In this document: positions 36,871 through 45,347 of the stretch, in pieces
Numbering within the stretch: the stretch's first letter is position 1
How the letters are laid out: each line of letters opens with the position of its first letter
Source of the DNA: Agrobacterium pusense
GTDB taxonomy: Bacteria; Pseudomonadota; Alphaproteobacteria; Rhizobiales; Rhizobiaceae
Direction: 5' to 3'
Length of the DNA stretch: 64,000 nt
NCBI RefSeq assembly: GCF_900102105.1
Contig: NZ_FNBB01000001.1
Coordinates: forward strand, 496,001 to 560,000
Position numbers and translations under genes: made by a program
The notes under the pieces: generated by a model
What the model was told of the DNA's origin: nothing
What the model saw: only the letters and a program-made list of their open reading frames with translations
Database searches by the model: none

Positions 36871-37374
36871 ATGAAACTCGGGGACGGCGTTGAACAGGCC
36901 ATTCACAGCGTGGGAATGCTGGCGGGACTTTCCGAAGGCGGCGTGTTGTCCGCGGCCGCGCTCGCGGAATTCCACGGCGTTTCCACCAGCTATCTTCTGA
37001 AGCACCTGCAATCATTGTCCAGCGCGGGAATAGTTGCCACGGTGCCGGGGCCGAAGGGCGGCTATCGTCTGGCGCGACCGACTGACAAGATCACCCTGCT
37101 GGACATCGTTCTGGCCGTTGAAGGGCCGCAGCCGGCTTTCCGTTGCGCGGAAATCCGGCAACGCGGTCCAAACCCATTGCCGGGCCGGTATTTCACCAAG
37201 CCCTGTGGTATCAATGCAGCGATGTTGAAGGCAGAGAAGGTCTATAGGGCCGAACTCGCCAAAACCACCATTGCCGATATTCTGGGCGATCTTGCCGCCA
37301 CTGACGATGGTGGAATTGCTGCGCGTGGCTGTGCCTTCCTGGAGTTGAACGAGCGCAAGACAGCAGCGCGCTGA
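36871..37374 (+). CDS. Rrf2-family transcriptional regulator
   Basis: A 167-residue protein with an N-terminal winged helix-turn-helix (VLSAAALAEFHGVSTSYLLK, VPGPKGGYRLARP). The region that holds three Fe-S cysteines in IscR shows only two candidates, C91 (AFRCAEI) and one in KPCGINAAM, plus one near the C-terminus (GCAFLEL). Classical cluster ligation is therefore uncertain. It is 107 bases from an AhpD-like gene on the same strand, which suggests redox control. It is divergent from the helicase gene. Confidence 0.88.
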   Translation: MKLGDGVEQAIHSVGMLAGLSEGGVLSAAALAEFHGVSTSYLLKHLQSLSSAGIVATVPGPKGGYRLARPTDKITLLDIVLAVEGPQPAFRCAEIRQRGPNPLPGRYFTKPCGINAAMLKAEKVYRAELAKTTIADILGDLAATDDGGIAARGCAFLELNERKTAAR

Positions 37375-37481
37375 GACTGGAAAACAGGCTCCGAAGAAAA
37401 ACCGATCTACGCTGGAGGGCTTCGTCGCTTTCCGGACTGATGACGCATGACTTCAAACTGACCCAACCAACGGAGAGACCC

Positions 37482-37943
37482 ATGAAAACCCGTATCAACT
37501 ATGCCAAAGCATCCCCCGAAGCCTTCAAGGCCGTCATGGCGCTTGAAAATTACGTTCAGGGCAGCGGACTTGAACGCCGTTTCGTTCACCTCATCAAGCT
37601 GCGTGCCTCGATCATCAATGGCTGTGCCTTCTGCGTGGATATGCATGTAAAGGAAAGCCGCCATGACGGGCTTTCCGAACAATGGATCAACCTGATGAGC
37701 GTCTGGCGGGAATCTCCCGTTTACACACAACAGGAACGCGCATTGCTCGGCTGGGTGGATGCAGTGACGAAGATTGCTGAGACCGGAGCTCCGGACGATG
37801 CCTTCGAAACGCTGAAAGCACATTTCTCCGATGAGGAAATCGTGAAGATTACGGTGGCCATCGGCGCCATCAACACCTGGAACCGTATTGCCGTCGGTTT
37901 CCGCTCGCAGCATCCCGTTGATGCGGCTGCGAAGGCGGCCTGA
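37482..37943 (+). CDS. carboxymuconolactone decarboxylase / AhpD-like protein
   Basis: A 153-residue protein from the ATG at 37482 (MKTRINYAKASPEAFKAV), preceded by GGAGAG. The AhpD-type redox centre CxxC with a nearby His is present (IINGCAFCVDMHVKESRH), followed by a helical C-terminal half. Such proteins act as alkylhydroperoxidases or in related thiol redox reactions. It lies just downstream of an Rrf2 regulator, its likely controller. Confidence 0.88.
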   Translation: MKTRINYAKASPEAFKAVMALENYVQGSGLERRFVHLIKLRASIINGCAFCVDMHVKESRHDGLSEQWINLMSVWRESPVYTQQERALLGWVDAVTKIAETGAPDDAFETLKAHFSDEEIVKITVAIGAINTWNRIAVGFRSQHPVDAAAKAA

Positions 37944-37969
37944 CCTCGCAAACCCGCGACCGGCGGCCG

Positions 37970-38611
37970 CTACATGGCAATGTAGCGGTCGTTCCTGTGA
38001 TTGATAGCAAGCGTGAGGTTCATAACCAGTGCTCCGAGAACGGAGCAGATAATGACAAAAGGTGTGGCAACGAAGAATGAGCAGGCCAGCACCATGCCGT
38101 CAAAGGCGAGCTGCACGAGGCCGGCGCGCCAGCCGAAACGATCCTGCAGATAAAGCGCCAGAATGCCGAAACCGCCGAGGCTGGTGCGATGACGAAACAG
38201 CGCCAGCATGCCCGCCGCAACCGTCAATCCGCCGAAAAGTGCTGCGGCAACCGGATTGATGCTCTGAAAGGCGAAAAAGCCGGGCATATATTCCGACAGC
38301 AGCGCTGTCAGAGCGATGGCGCAGAAGGTCTTCACCGTGAAGGCGAGGCCGAGGCGGCGGAAGGCGAGATAATAAAACGGCAGATTGACGAGGAAGAAGA
38401 CCGTACCAAAGCTGAGGTCGGTACCGTAATGCACGAGGAACGCCAGACCAACCGTGCCACCCGTCAAAAGACCGGCTGCGGAAAACAGCGTGACGCCGAG
38501 CGATACCAGCATGCTGCCCGCAAGAACGCCCTGCGCGTCTTCCAGCAGCGAATGACGATCCGGCGCGGAGGCCCAAAGATTAAGACGCCTTCGCGCGCTC
38601 GTATCGTCCAT
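37970..38611 (-). CDS. YitT-family membrane protein (paralog 1)
   Basis: About 213 residues starting MDDTSARRRLNLWASAPD, with five or six membrane helices. Conserved YitT features are GLLTGGTVGLAFLVHYGTD, FFLVNLPFYYLAFRRLG and RTSLGGFGILALYLQDRFG. The cytoplasmic C-terminal DUF2179 domain of longer relatives is absent. It is a close paralog of the next gene on the same strand. The substrate is unknown. Confidence 0.85.
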   Translation of the reverse strand: MDDTSARRRLNLWASAPDRHSLLEDAQGVLAGSMLVSLGVTLFSAAGLLTGGTVGLAFLVHYGTDLSFGTVFFLVNLPFYYLAFRRLGLAFTVKTFCAIALTALLSEYMPGFFAFQSINPVAAALFGGLTVAAGMLALFRHRTSLGGFGILALYLQDRFGWRAGLVQLAFDGMVLACSFFVATPFVIICSVLGALVMNLTLAINHRNDRYIAM

Positions 38612-38682
38612 GCCTTGTCCCCTGAATACCAAGCCCTGCCGAGCTATTGCGCTGAAGTGCGGGAGATTTCAACCACCCTCGC

Positions 38683-39318
38683 TCAGCGCACGACGATATA
38701 TCTGTCCGAACGGTGATTGATGGCCAGAAACATGTTGAGGACAAAGGCGCCGACGATCGAATAGACAACCGTGACCGGATCGATGACGAGGAAAGCACAG
38801 AGCATGACGAAGGCATCGAAGGCGAGCTGGATCAGGCCGGCGCGGATGCCAAAGCGATCCTGAATATAGATGGCCAGAATGCCGATGCCGCCAAGGCTGG
38901 CGCGGTGGCGATAAAGCGCCAGCAATCCGTAACCCAGCAGCAGACCGCCGAGCAGCGCCGCCCACAGCGGATTGATGCTGTCGATCACCATCCAGCGCGC
39001 TTCCACTTCCGTCAGCACCGAAACAAGGCCGATGGCGATGAATGTCTTGAAGGAAAAGGCAAGGCCGAGCCGACGGAAGGACAAGTAATAGAATGGCAGA
39101 TTGACGAGGAAGAACAGCAGCCCGAAGCTGATGCCGAAGGCATAATGCAGAAGAAAGGCGACACCGGCGGTCCCGCCCGTCAAAAGGCCGACCTTGTTCA
39201 GCAGATAAAAGCCGAGCGCCGAGACAATGGCGCCGGTGACGATGCCCTGCACGTCTTCCACCGGCGCGTGTCTGGCCGGATCGGAACTCCACATGCCGTA
39301 AACGCTTCTCGTTCTCAA
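38683..39318 (-). CDS. YitT-family membrane protein (paralog 2)
   Basis: A 211-residue paralog of the neighbouring gene. The same motifs occur in the same order (GLLTGGTAGVAFLLHYAFG, FFLVNLPFYYLSFRRLGLAF, RASLGGIGILAIYIQDRFG), and both end NHR.DRYI. The tandem pair looks like a local duplication. It has five or six membrane helices and unknown transport or scaffold function. Confidence 0.85.
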   Translation of the reverse strand: MRTRSVYGMWSSDPARHAPVEDVQGIVTGAIVSALGFYLLNKVGLLTGGTAGVAFLLHYAFGISFGLLFFLVNLPFYYLSFRRLGLAFSFKTFIAIGLVSVLTEVEARWMVIDSINPLWAALLGGLLLGYGLLALYRHRASLGGIGILAIYIQDRFGIRAGLIQLAFDAFVMLCAFLVIDPVTVVYSIVGAFVLNMFLAINHRSDRYIVVR

Positions 39319-39424
39319 GCTTTGCCCTCGGTTTCTTTCATATTTTGCACTGCAAAACGAACCCGATCAAGATGGATACGTAAGGAAGGCTGACCTATCG
39401 AGAAAATGGAAAGAAATGAGATGT

Positions 39425-40366
39425 TCAGACCTTGGCCCGGGCAAGAAAAAGAATGCCGGAAAGGGGTTTTCCGGCATCCTTGCGAATGGTGGTCTTGCGA
39501 ATTTCCATGAGATCAAAACCCGCCCGTTCCAGAAGACCGCTGACATAGGTTTTCGAATGGGCGTAACGAAGGGATTCCCGCAGAACGAAACCATCCTCCC
39601 CTGCCGCATCCTCAACCGAAAAGGCAAAGAAGCCGGAGGGCGCCAACAGGGCGGAAACGAGGGGCATGACGGTTTCGAGACTGCCGAGATACATCATTAC
39701 ATCGGCGGCGGCGACGAGATTGGCGCGCTTCGACGCCAGGGTCGTGGTGAAGAGCCCCGAAGTTTCCGCTTCGAGGGAAAGATCGGCCTGGCCGAGGTGA
39801 TCGTAGAGATCTTTTTCCTCCGCCTTGGCAAGCATGTTCTGTGAAATATCGAAACCTTCCAGCCGCTTTGCGAAGGCTCTGATTTCAACGCCGAGGAGTC
39901 CCGTGCCGCAGCCGATGTCGACGACAGTGTCGAATACCCGGCCATCCGCCGCCTTCTCGATCAGTTCCGCCAGTTTCTGCGGCACGCTGTAATCGAGCTT
40001 TTCGACCAGCGAAGTTTCGAAACGGTCGGCATAATCGTCGAACAGCCCTTCCACATAACGGCTCGGCGGCTGTTCCGGTGTTTCTGCGGCGCCGAGAACC
40101 GCGAGTTTCAGTTCGGCTGCAAACAGGCCTTCCTCATCCATCTCGGCGACCTTTTCGTAAGCCGCCACGGCCTTGTCCGTTTCCCCCACCTTTTCGTGAT
40201 ATTCCCCGAAGCGAAACCAGCCCGCCGTCCACCGTGGCGCTAGTTCCAGCGCCTGTTCCATGAGTTCGGCGGCGGCGGGATAATCACCGCCCTCCGCCAA
40301 CATGCGGGCATAGTCCGCCCGGCGGTCGGCAATGACGTCACCGGAAGAAAACTGGTTTGGGGCCAT
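39425..40366 (-). CDS. TPR-containing SAM-dependent methyltransferase
   Basis: A 313-residue protein. Residues 15-80 form two TPR-like helical repeats (AAAELMEQALELAPRWTAGW, AVAAYEKVAEMDEEG). A class I methyltransferase domain follows, with motif I VVDIGCGTGLLG (about 150) and DISQNMLAKA. It matches the COG4976 type. The substrate is unknown. It is not clearly in an operon with its neighbours. Confidence 0.85.
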   Translation of the reverse strand: MAPNQFSSGDVIADRRADYARMLAEGGDYPAAAELMEQALELAPRWTAGWFRFGEYHEKVGETDKAVAAYEKVAEMDEEGLFAAELKLAVLGAAETPEQPPSRYVEGLFDDYADRFETSLVEKLDYSVPQKLAELIEKAADGRVFDTVVDIGCGTGLLGVEIRAFAKRLEGFDISQNMLAKAEEKDLYDHLGQADLSLEAETSGLFTTTLASKRANLVAAADVMMYLGSLETVMPLVSALLAPSGFFAFSVEDAAGEDGFVLRESLRYAHSKTYVSGLLERAGFDLMEIRKTTIRKDAGKPLSGILFLARAKV

Positions 40367-40533
40367 TCAAGATTCCTGAGAAGATGCGCGCTGTCATTTA
40401 TCAAGCCATAAAAAAACTCAAGTCCTATTTCATGGCGCACTCGTGGAATTGGCTGATATGCGCGATATAGTGCGCAAAAACTTGCATCGATGTGGTCCGT
40501 TTCATATGTCAGGACAAAACAGGAGACTTGCTG

Positions 40534-40800
40534 ATGGCCGGTGAGGTCAACAAATTGCTGGGTGACACAGTGGCCCGAACGGTGGTGAAGCTGCTCGTGG
40601 TTTCACTGCTCGTCGGCTTTCTGATGGCGATCTTCGGCTTGACGCCGTGGAACATCATTTACGGCGCGCGCGACTTCGTCGTCGACCTGTGGCGCAGCGG
40701 TTTCCATGCGCTGGGGGCGATCGGCGACTATCTGATCCTGGGCGCCACGATCGTCATTCCCGTCTTCATCATCCTGCGCCTTCTGAGCTATCGCCGCTGA
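40534..40800 (+). CDS. small two-helix membrane protein (DUF6460-like)
   Basis: An 88-residue protein starting MAGEVNKLLGDTVARTVVKL at 40534, with AGGAG nine bases before. It has two hydrophobic helices (VVSLLVGFLMAIFGL and DYLILGATIVIPVFIILRLL) separated by an amphipathic segment (RDFVVDLWRSGFHALG). It is conserved in Rhizobiales as far as I recall, with no known function. One base separates its stop from the next ATG, so the two are co-transcribed. Confidence 0.7.
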   Translation: MAGEVNKLLGDTVARTVVKLLVVSLLVGFLMAIFGLTPWNIIYGARDFVVDLWRSGFHALGAIGDYLILGATIVIPVFIILRLLSYRR

Positions 40801-40801
40801 C

Positions 40802-41299
40802 ATGACCGACACTTCTCTCCAGACGCTTACACGGCGCGGTTTCGTGCTGCTTTCCGCCGGTTCGGTTCTTTCCGCCTGCGTTTCCGTTCCAACCAACAAG
40901 GGCATACCTTCAGGCACCCGCGATGAGACCGCAGCGGCGCTTCCGATGGTCAACGACCTGCGACGCTCGAAAGGACTTTCGCCGCTTTCCATCAATGGTG
41001 CAGCCAGCAGCGCCGCCGCCTATCAGGCCGGACGCATGGTCAAGGCGCAGAAGATGGCGCATCTGATCGGACTGACCGACAGTTTCCTGATCCGAATGAA
41101 GGAGGGGAATGTGCCGCTTCCTGCGGCGGAGAATGTGGCCGCCGGTCAGGATAGCGTGGAGCGGGTGGTGAAGGCCTGGATCGGCTCCAAACACCACCTG
41201 GAAAACATGCTTGGGCCTTATAACGGCCTCGGCGTGGCGGTCGCCTACGATGCCACCAGCCGCAACCGGCCCTATTGGGCGATGGTGCTCTGCGCCTGA
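40802..41299 (+). CDS. CAP-domain (SCP/PR1-like) lipoprotein
   Basis: A 165-residue exported protein. The N-terminus has twin Arg (TLTRRGFVLLSAG) and a lipobox (SVLSAC, Cys near 26), which suggests export by Tat or Sec and lipid attachment. The CAP domain follows (ALPMVNDLRRSKGLSPLSIN, MAHLIGL, PAAENVAAGQDS, AWIGSKHHLENML). Secreted CAP proteins are of varied, often unknown function. Confidence 0.85.
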   Translation: MTDTSLQTLTRRGFVLLSAGSVLSACVSVPTNKGIPSGTRDETAAALPMVNDLRRSKGLSPLSINGAASSAAAYQAGRMVKAQKMAHLIGLTDSFLIRMKEGNVPLPAAENVAAGQDSVERVVKAWIGSKHHLENMLGPYNGLGVAVAYDATSRNRPYWAMVLCA

Positions 41300-41327
41300 G
41301 GTAAAGGGGGGAAACCAGCCTCTTCCC

Positions 41328-41354
41328 TCATTCCTGTGCTTGTCACAGGGATGA
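41328..41354. repeat. palindromic intergenic repeat
   Basis: TCATTCCTGTG (41328-41338) pairs with CACAGGGATGA (41344-41354) around CTTGT, with one G-T wobble. It has the same design as the paired repeat at 23578-23646. It lies between the converging CAP-protein and pyrD genes. Confidence 0.7.
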
Positions 41355-41403
41355 CGAAGGAGAGGCCCTGAGGAAGCGCTGCCCCGACCTTCCAGGCTCG
41401 CTG

Positions 41404-42495
41404 TCAGCCCAGCTTACGATCCGCCCAGCGGTCAACCGCGCTGTCGCGCAGATCGCGGATCGATTCCACGCCCTCACGGGCAACCAGCTTCGACAGGCCC
41501 TTGACGATGGCAGATGGCAGACCGGGGCCTTCATAGACCATGCAGGAGTACAGCTGTACCAGATCCGCACCTGCCCTTACCTTTTCCAAAGCCGTTTCCG
41601 GGGACGAAACGCCGCCGACACCGATGATGGGCAAATTGACGCCGACGCGGCGGCGCACCTTGGCCAGAACCGTTGTGGAGAGTTCGAAGAGAGGCTTGCC
41701 GGAAAGGCCACCCGCCTCACCCTTGTGCGGGCTGGCTCGCAGGCCGTCGCGTGAGAGGGTGGTATTGGAAACGATCAGGCCGTCCAGATCATGGGCAAGC
41801 GCTTCTTCAGCAACGTCGTCCAGTCCCTCTTCGGTCAGATCGGGAGCGATCTTGAGGAAGACGGGGATGCGTCTGCCGAAACGTTCAGCTTCCGCCTTGC
41901 GGCGTTCCAGCACGGCCGAGAGAAGGGCGGCAAGGCTTTCGCGTGCCTGCAGGTCGCGGAGACCGGGTGTGTTGGGGGACGAAATATTGACGGTGAAATA
42001 GGATGCGACCGAATAAAACGCCTCGATGCCCTGCACATAATCGGCGATACGGTCTTCACTGTCCTTGTTGGCGCCGATATTGACGCCGACAATGCCACGC
42101 AGATGCGCCTGCTTCAGACGCTCCAGCGCAGCGGCATGGCCTTCATTGTTGAAGCCGAGGCGATTGATGACGCCCTCATCTTCCACAAGGCGAAAGATAC
42201 GCGGCTTCGGATTGCCGGCCTGCGCCCGCGGCGTGACGGTGCCGATTTCGGTGAAGCCGAAACCGAGCTTCAGAAGCGGTCCCGGTACTTCCGCATTCTT
42301 GTCGTAACCCGCCGCCATGCCGAGCGGATTGGGGAAGACGAGGCCCGCCACGGTCTGCTGCAGTCGCGGATCGTGCGGCACCATGCAGGTGGGCAGGAAG
42401 CCGCTTTTCAGGGCCGCAATGGACAGCCCATGGGCCTTTTCCGGATCGACCAGGAACAGGCCCTTGCGGCCGATCGAGGAAAATAATCCGCTCAT
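41404..42495 (-). CDS. pyrD: dihydroorotate dehydrogenase (quinone), class 2
   Basis: A 363-residue flavoenzyme. An N-terminal helix for membrane association is followed by the barrel with FMN-binding and class 2 motifs (NPLGMAAGYDKNAEV, NRLGFNNEGHAA, YFTVNISSPNTPGLRDLQ, IGVGGVSSPETALEKVRAGA). It oxidises dihydroorotate in pyrimidine synthesis using the quinone pool. I prefer the ATG at 42495, which overlaps the stop of the upstream DUF952 gene (TGATG), to the GTG one codon earlier. Confidence 0.96.
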   Translation of the reverse strand: MSGLFSSIGRKGLFLVDPEKAHGLSIAALKSGFLPTCMVPHDPRLQQTVAGLVFPNPLGMAAGYDKNAEVPGPLLKLGFGFTEIGTVTPRAQAGNPKPRIFRLVEDEGVINRLGFNNEGHAAALERLKQAHLRGIVGVNIGANKDSEDRIADYVQGIEAFYSVASYFTVNISSPNTPGLRDLQARESLAALLSAVLERRKAEAERFGRRIPVFLKIAPDLTEEGLDDVAEEALAHDLDGLIVSNTTLSRDGLRASPHKGEAGGLSGKPLFELSTTVLAKVRRRVGVNLPIIGVGGVSSPETALEKVRAGADLVQLYSCMVYEGPGLPSAIVKGLSKLVAREGVESIRDLRDSAVDRWADRKLG

Positions 42496-42848
42496 CACAA
42501 AATCTCCGGAAACTGGTGCTGGCCGTCGTGATCGAGTGCAAGCGGCGTCTCCCAGAGCACGGCGGTCAAGGGAAGAGGCCCATAAAGGTGAGGGAAAAGA
42601 TCGCCACCTCTTGAGGGTTCATAGACCAGCTTGTCGCCTAGGGCCGCGCCGTCGACTGCAATCAGCAGCAGATCGGCCTGGCCGGAAAAATGCCGCGCGG
42701 CTGTTTCCGCCACCTGCCTGGCCGTGGAAAAATGGATGAAGCCATCGGTCAGGTCGATGGCGGCGCCGTCGAAGACACCCTTTGCCCTGGCCTCGTTCCA
42801 CAACGTCTCCGGCACGATTTTATAGATGATCGCGGGCGTTTCCTGCAT
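42495..42848 (-). CDS. DUF952 family protein
   Basis: A 117-residue protein starting MQETPAIIYKIVPETLWNEA at 42848, preceded by GGAGAG. DUF952 features are IYKIVPETLWNEARAKGVF, DGFIHFSTARQVAETAARHF and DLFPHLYGPLP. The family resembles a small ADP-ribosyltransferase-like or glutathione-type fold, and its role is unknown. It is translationally coupled to pyrD, as in many Rhizobiales. Confidence 0.85.
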   Translation of the reverse strand: MQETPAIIYKIVPETLWNEARAKGVFDGAAIDLTDGFIHFSTARQVAETAARHFSGQADLLLIAVDGAALGDKLVYEPSRGGDLFPHLYGPLPLTAVLWETPLALDHDGQHQFPEIL

Positions 42849-43089
42849 GCGCTCTCCATGGCTTTCCAACCATCGCGGTTTGCCGTAAAGCTAGGGGATT
42901 GTCCACAGTTTCCACGGTATTTTTATTGCTGAAAGCCTGAAAGACCGCCTGTCCACAAGCTTTTCCTTGTAAAGAAGAACCGATTGGCGCAACCTTTGGC
43001 GGAGGAGCCGGGCGTGTTTCGACCACCGGCAAAGGGAGTGAGTCAATAACTGGAAAAGAACCGCATAATGCCCTTGGGAGGGGGCCAGA

Positions 43090-43740
43090 ATGTCGGAACT
43101 TGTCATTATCATTGCAGATGATCATCCACTTTTTCGCGGTGCCCTGAAACAGGCCGTATCCGGCCTCGACGGACACCAGACCATCGTTGAAGCCGGTGAT
43201 TTCGAGGCTGCCAGACGCGCAGCCGCAGCCCGTAACGATGCGGATCTGATGCTGCTTGACCTTGCCATGCCAGGGGTCAGCGGGTTTTCGGGCCTCATGG
43301 CGCTACGCGCAGAGTTTTCCAGCCTGCCGATCGTCATCGTATCGGCGACGGATGACGCGACGACCGTCCGCCGCTCAATCGAACTCGGCGCTTCCGGTTT
43401 CATTTCAAAATCCTCCGGCATCGATGACATCCGTGATGGCATCCGCGCGGTTCTGGAAGGCGACCTGTGGGTACCGGCCGGCCATCACGGCGAAAAGGAG
43501 CACGATCCGGATGTCGCCGATCTCATCGGCAGGCTGCGAACGCTGACGCCGCAGCAGAGCCGTGTTCTCGGCATGCTGGCAGAAGGCCTGCTGAACAAGC
43601 AGATCGCCTATGAGCTCAATGTCTCGGAGGCGACGATCAAGGCACATGTCTCCGCGATCCTGTTGAAGCTCAAGGTGGACAGCCGCACGCAGGCGGTCAT
43701 CCAGCTCGCCAAGATCAACACATCGGCTCTTGTGGCGTAA
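43090..43740 (+). CDS. NarL/LuxR-type response regulator (orphan)
   Basis: A 216-residue regulator with a receiver domain (D10-D11, phospho-site D57 in LLDLAMPG, S/T85 and K107) and a LuxR HTH from about 145 (LTPQQSRVLGMLAEGLLNKQ, VSEATIKAHVSAILLKL). No histidine kinase gene is adjacent, so its partner is elsewhere. The target genes cannot be inferred. Confidence 0.92.
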   Translation: MSELVIIIADDHPLFRGALKQAVSGLDGHQTIVEAGDFEAARRAAAARNDADLMLLDLAMPGVSGFSGLMALRAEFSSLPIVIVSATDDATTVRRSIELGASGFISKSSGIDDIRDGIRAVLEGDLWVPAGHHGEKEHDPDVADLIGRLRTLTPQQSRVLGMLAEGLLNKQIAYELNVSEATIKAHVSAILLKLKVDSRTQAVIQLAKINTSALVA

Positions 43741-43852
43741 GCAAGGATTTTATTCCTTTCCTTCCTTTACTCCGGACCGGATATGGTCTAGATTTCGAGG
43801 TGTTAACGACAGGAGCTTTTCCGCTATCGGCTCCGTTTGCGGGCTTTCTACC

Positions 43853-44500
43853 ATGCTTTCACATGAGACGATCTGGAGCGCCATCGATACGCTTGCCGAA
43901 CGCCATCAGCTGACGCCTTCGGCATTGGCGAAGCGTGCCGGTCTCGACCCTACTTCATTCAATAAGTCGAAGCGTTTCGGGCCGGACGGCCGCAAACGCT
44001 GGCCCTCGACGGAGTCCGTTTCCAAGGTGCTCGAAGCGACGGGAGCGAGCGTGGATCAGTTTTTCGGTTATGCTTTCGGAAAGGCGCAGACGCGACCTGC
44101 CGGTGCGGAAAGTGCCATCCCCCTGCTCGGTTTCGCTCAGGCCGGTTCCGGCGGTTTTTTTGACGACGGCGGCTTTCCGGCAGGTCAGGGCTGGGACGTG
44201 GTTGAGTTTCCCTCGTCTCCCGAACGCAAACAGGGAGTCTACGCGCTGGAAGTGCAGGGAGAGAGCATGATGCCGCTTTACCGCGACGGCGACATCCTCA
44301 TCGTGGAGCCTGGCGCGCAGGTACGGCGCGGCGACCGCGTGGTGTTGAAGAGCCGTGACGGTGAAGTGATGGCCAAGGTGCTGGCGCGGCAAAGCCCCAA
44401 GAGCATAGAACTTCTTTCGCTCAATCCTGAGCATCCCAATCGGAGCTTCGAGATGGCCGATGTGGAATGGATCGCCCGCATCATATGGGCCAGCCAGTAG
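43853..44500 (+). CDS. HTH regulator with S24 (LexA/CI-type) peptidase domain
   Basis: A 215-residue protein. The XRE-like HTH covers residues 1-70. The C-terminal S24 domain has the catalytic Ser S138 (VQGESMMPLYRDGD) and Lys K175 (DGEVMAKVL), 37 residues apart as in LexA. An Ala-Gly pair at A97-G98 (FAQAGSGG) fits a self-cleavage site. I chose the ATG at 43853, because the upstream in-frame region overlaps the previous gene. The 5' region contains GACC-N6-GGTC at 43775-43788, a possible operator. Confidence 0.88.
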   Translation: MLSHETIWSAIDTLAERHQLTPSALAKRAGLDPTSFNKSKRFGPDGRKRWPSTESVSKVLEATGASVDQFFGYAFGKAQTRPAGAESAIPLLGFAQAGSGGFFDDGGFPAGQGWDVVEFPSSPERKQGVYALEVQGESMMPLYRDGDILIVEPGAQVRRGDRVVLKSRDGEVMAKVLARQSPKSIELLSLNPEHPNRSFEMADVEWIARIIWASQ

Positions 44501-44568
44501 GCCAATATCCTACACGTCATTATCGCTTTCACCGCGATGGCTAAAAGCGCGCAGCACTGTGCCGTGCC

Positions 44569-45321
44569 TTAGAGGCCGAGTGCCGTCACGGCCGCGTCAA
44601 CCGTCATGACTTTTGCGCCACCGGATGCCGCCTTACGCACGAAACCCTGAAACCTGTCTTCCGGGCAACCGTAAAAGCTTGGCGCAGACGACACATCATG
44701 GGTAAAAATGACGAGCCAGCCGCCGTTTTGCAGGACGTCGTCAAGCCAGCGATCAGCGGCATCGAGATAGTTCGGATCGGGCCGCAATTCGACGGCAGCA
44801 AGATTATGCGGATCGATGCTGCCGCGGTTGATGCCGGGCATGATCCCGCGGGCAGTCCTGAACCTGCGCCGCAGCATGGGCTGCATGAGTGGCGAAGCCA
44901 TGCCGAAGGGGGTGGAGAAATTCCGCCTGTGCCAGTTTTCATCGAACGAGGCCAGCACCTTTTCATTACGATCGAGATCCTCTTCCAGCCCTCGCCGTGA
45001 AAAGCTTGAGAGTTTGCGATGGGAATAGGTATGGCAGGCGAGCTCATGACCGGCCGTAGCCAATTCCGAACAGCCCCTAGCGGAAATCATGTCCTGCGGT
45101 TCGTCATGCCTGTCGATGAAGACCCCGGAAATATAAAAGGTCCCGCGAACATTCTCGTTTTCCAGAATGCGGGCACCGCTGGTCCAGGCGCTCGCCGGAA
45201 CATCGTCGAATGTGAAGGAGACAATCGGTTCGGATGTCTCGATCCGCGCCGTCGGTCCAGGGAAATACCGCACGAGCCGGTTATTGACCCGGTCTGCGAT
45301 TGTTCCGATTTTCTGCGTCAT
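44569..45321 (-). CDS. polysaccharide deacetylase (NodB-like)
   Basis: A 250-residue protein from the ATG at 45321 (MTQKIGTIADRVNN). NodB-homology motifs are present: SFTFDDVP (metal Asp), the metal-binding HTYSH, and FTHD near the C-terminus. Carbohydrate esterase family 4 enzymes remove N-acetyl groups. It has no signal peptide that I can see, so it may act in the cytoplasm or on lipid-linked sugars. It lies 26 bases downstream of the Wzy-like gene on the same strand, which suggests work on the same polysaccharide. Confidence 0.85.
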   Translation of the reverse strand: MTQKIGTIADRVNNRLVRYFPGPTARIETSEPIVSFTFDDVPASAWTSGARILENENVRGTFYISGVFIDRHDEPQDMISARGCSELATAGHELACHTYSHRKLSSFSRRGLEEDLDRNEKVLASFDENWHRRNFSTPFGMASPLMQPMLRRRFRTARGIMPGINRGSIDPHNLAAVELRPDPNYLDAADRWLDDVLQNGGWLVIFTHDVSSAPSFYGCPEDRFQGFVRKAASGGAKVMTVDAAVTALGL

Positions 45322-45347
45322 ACTAGCCCCCCGGCCCGCCGTGCAAA

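Noticed and set aside
36750-36902. Extended N-terminus of the helicase to 36902
   Set aside because: It would overlap the start of the divergent Rrf2 gene and encodes residues unlike the family. The GTG at 36749 fits better.
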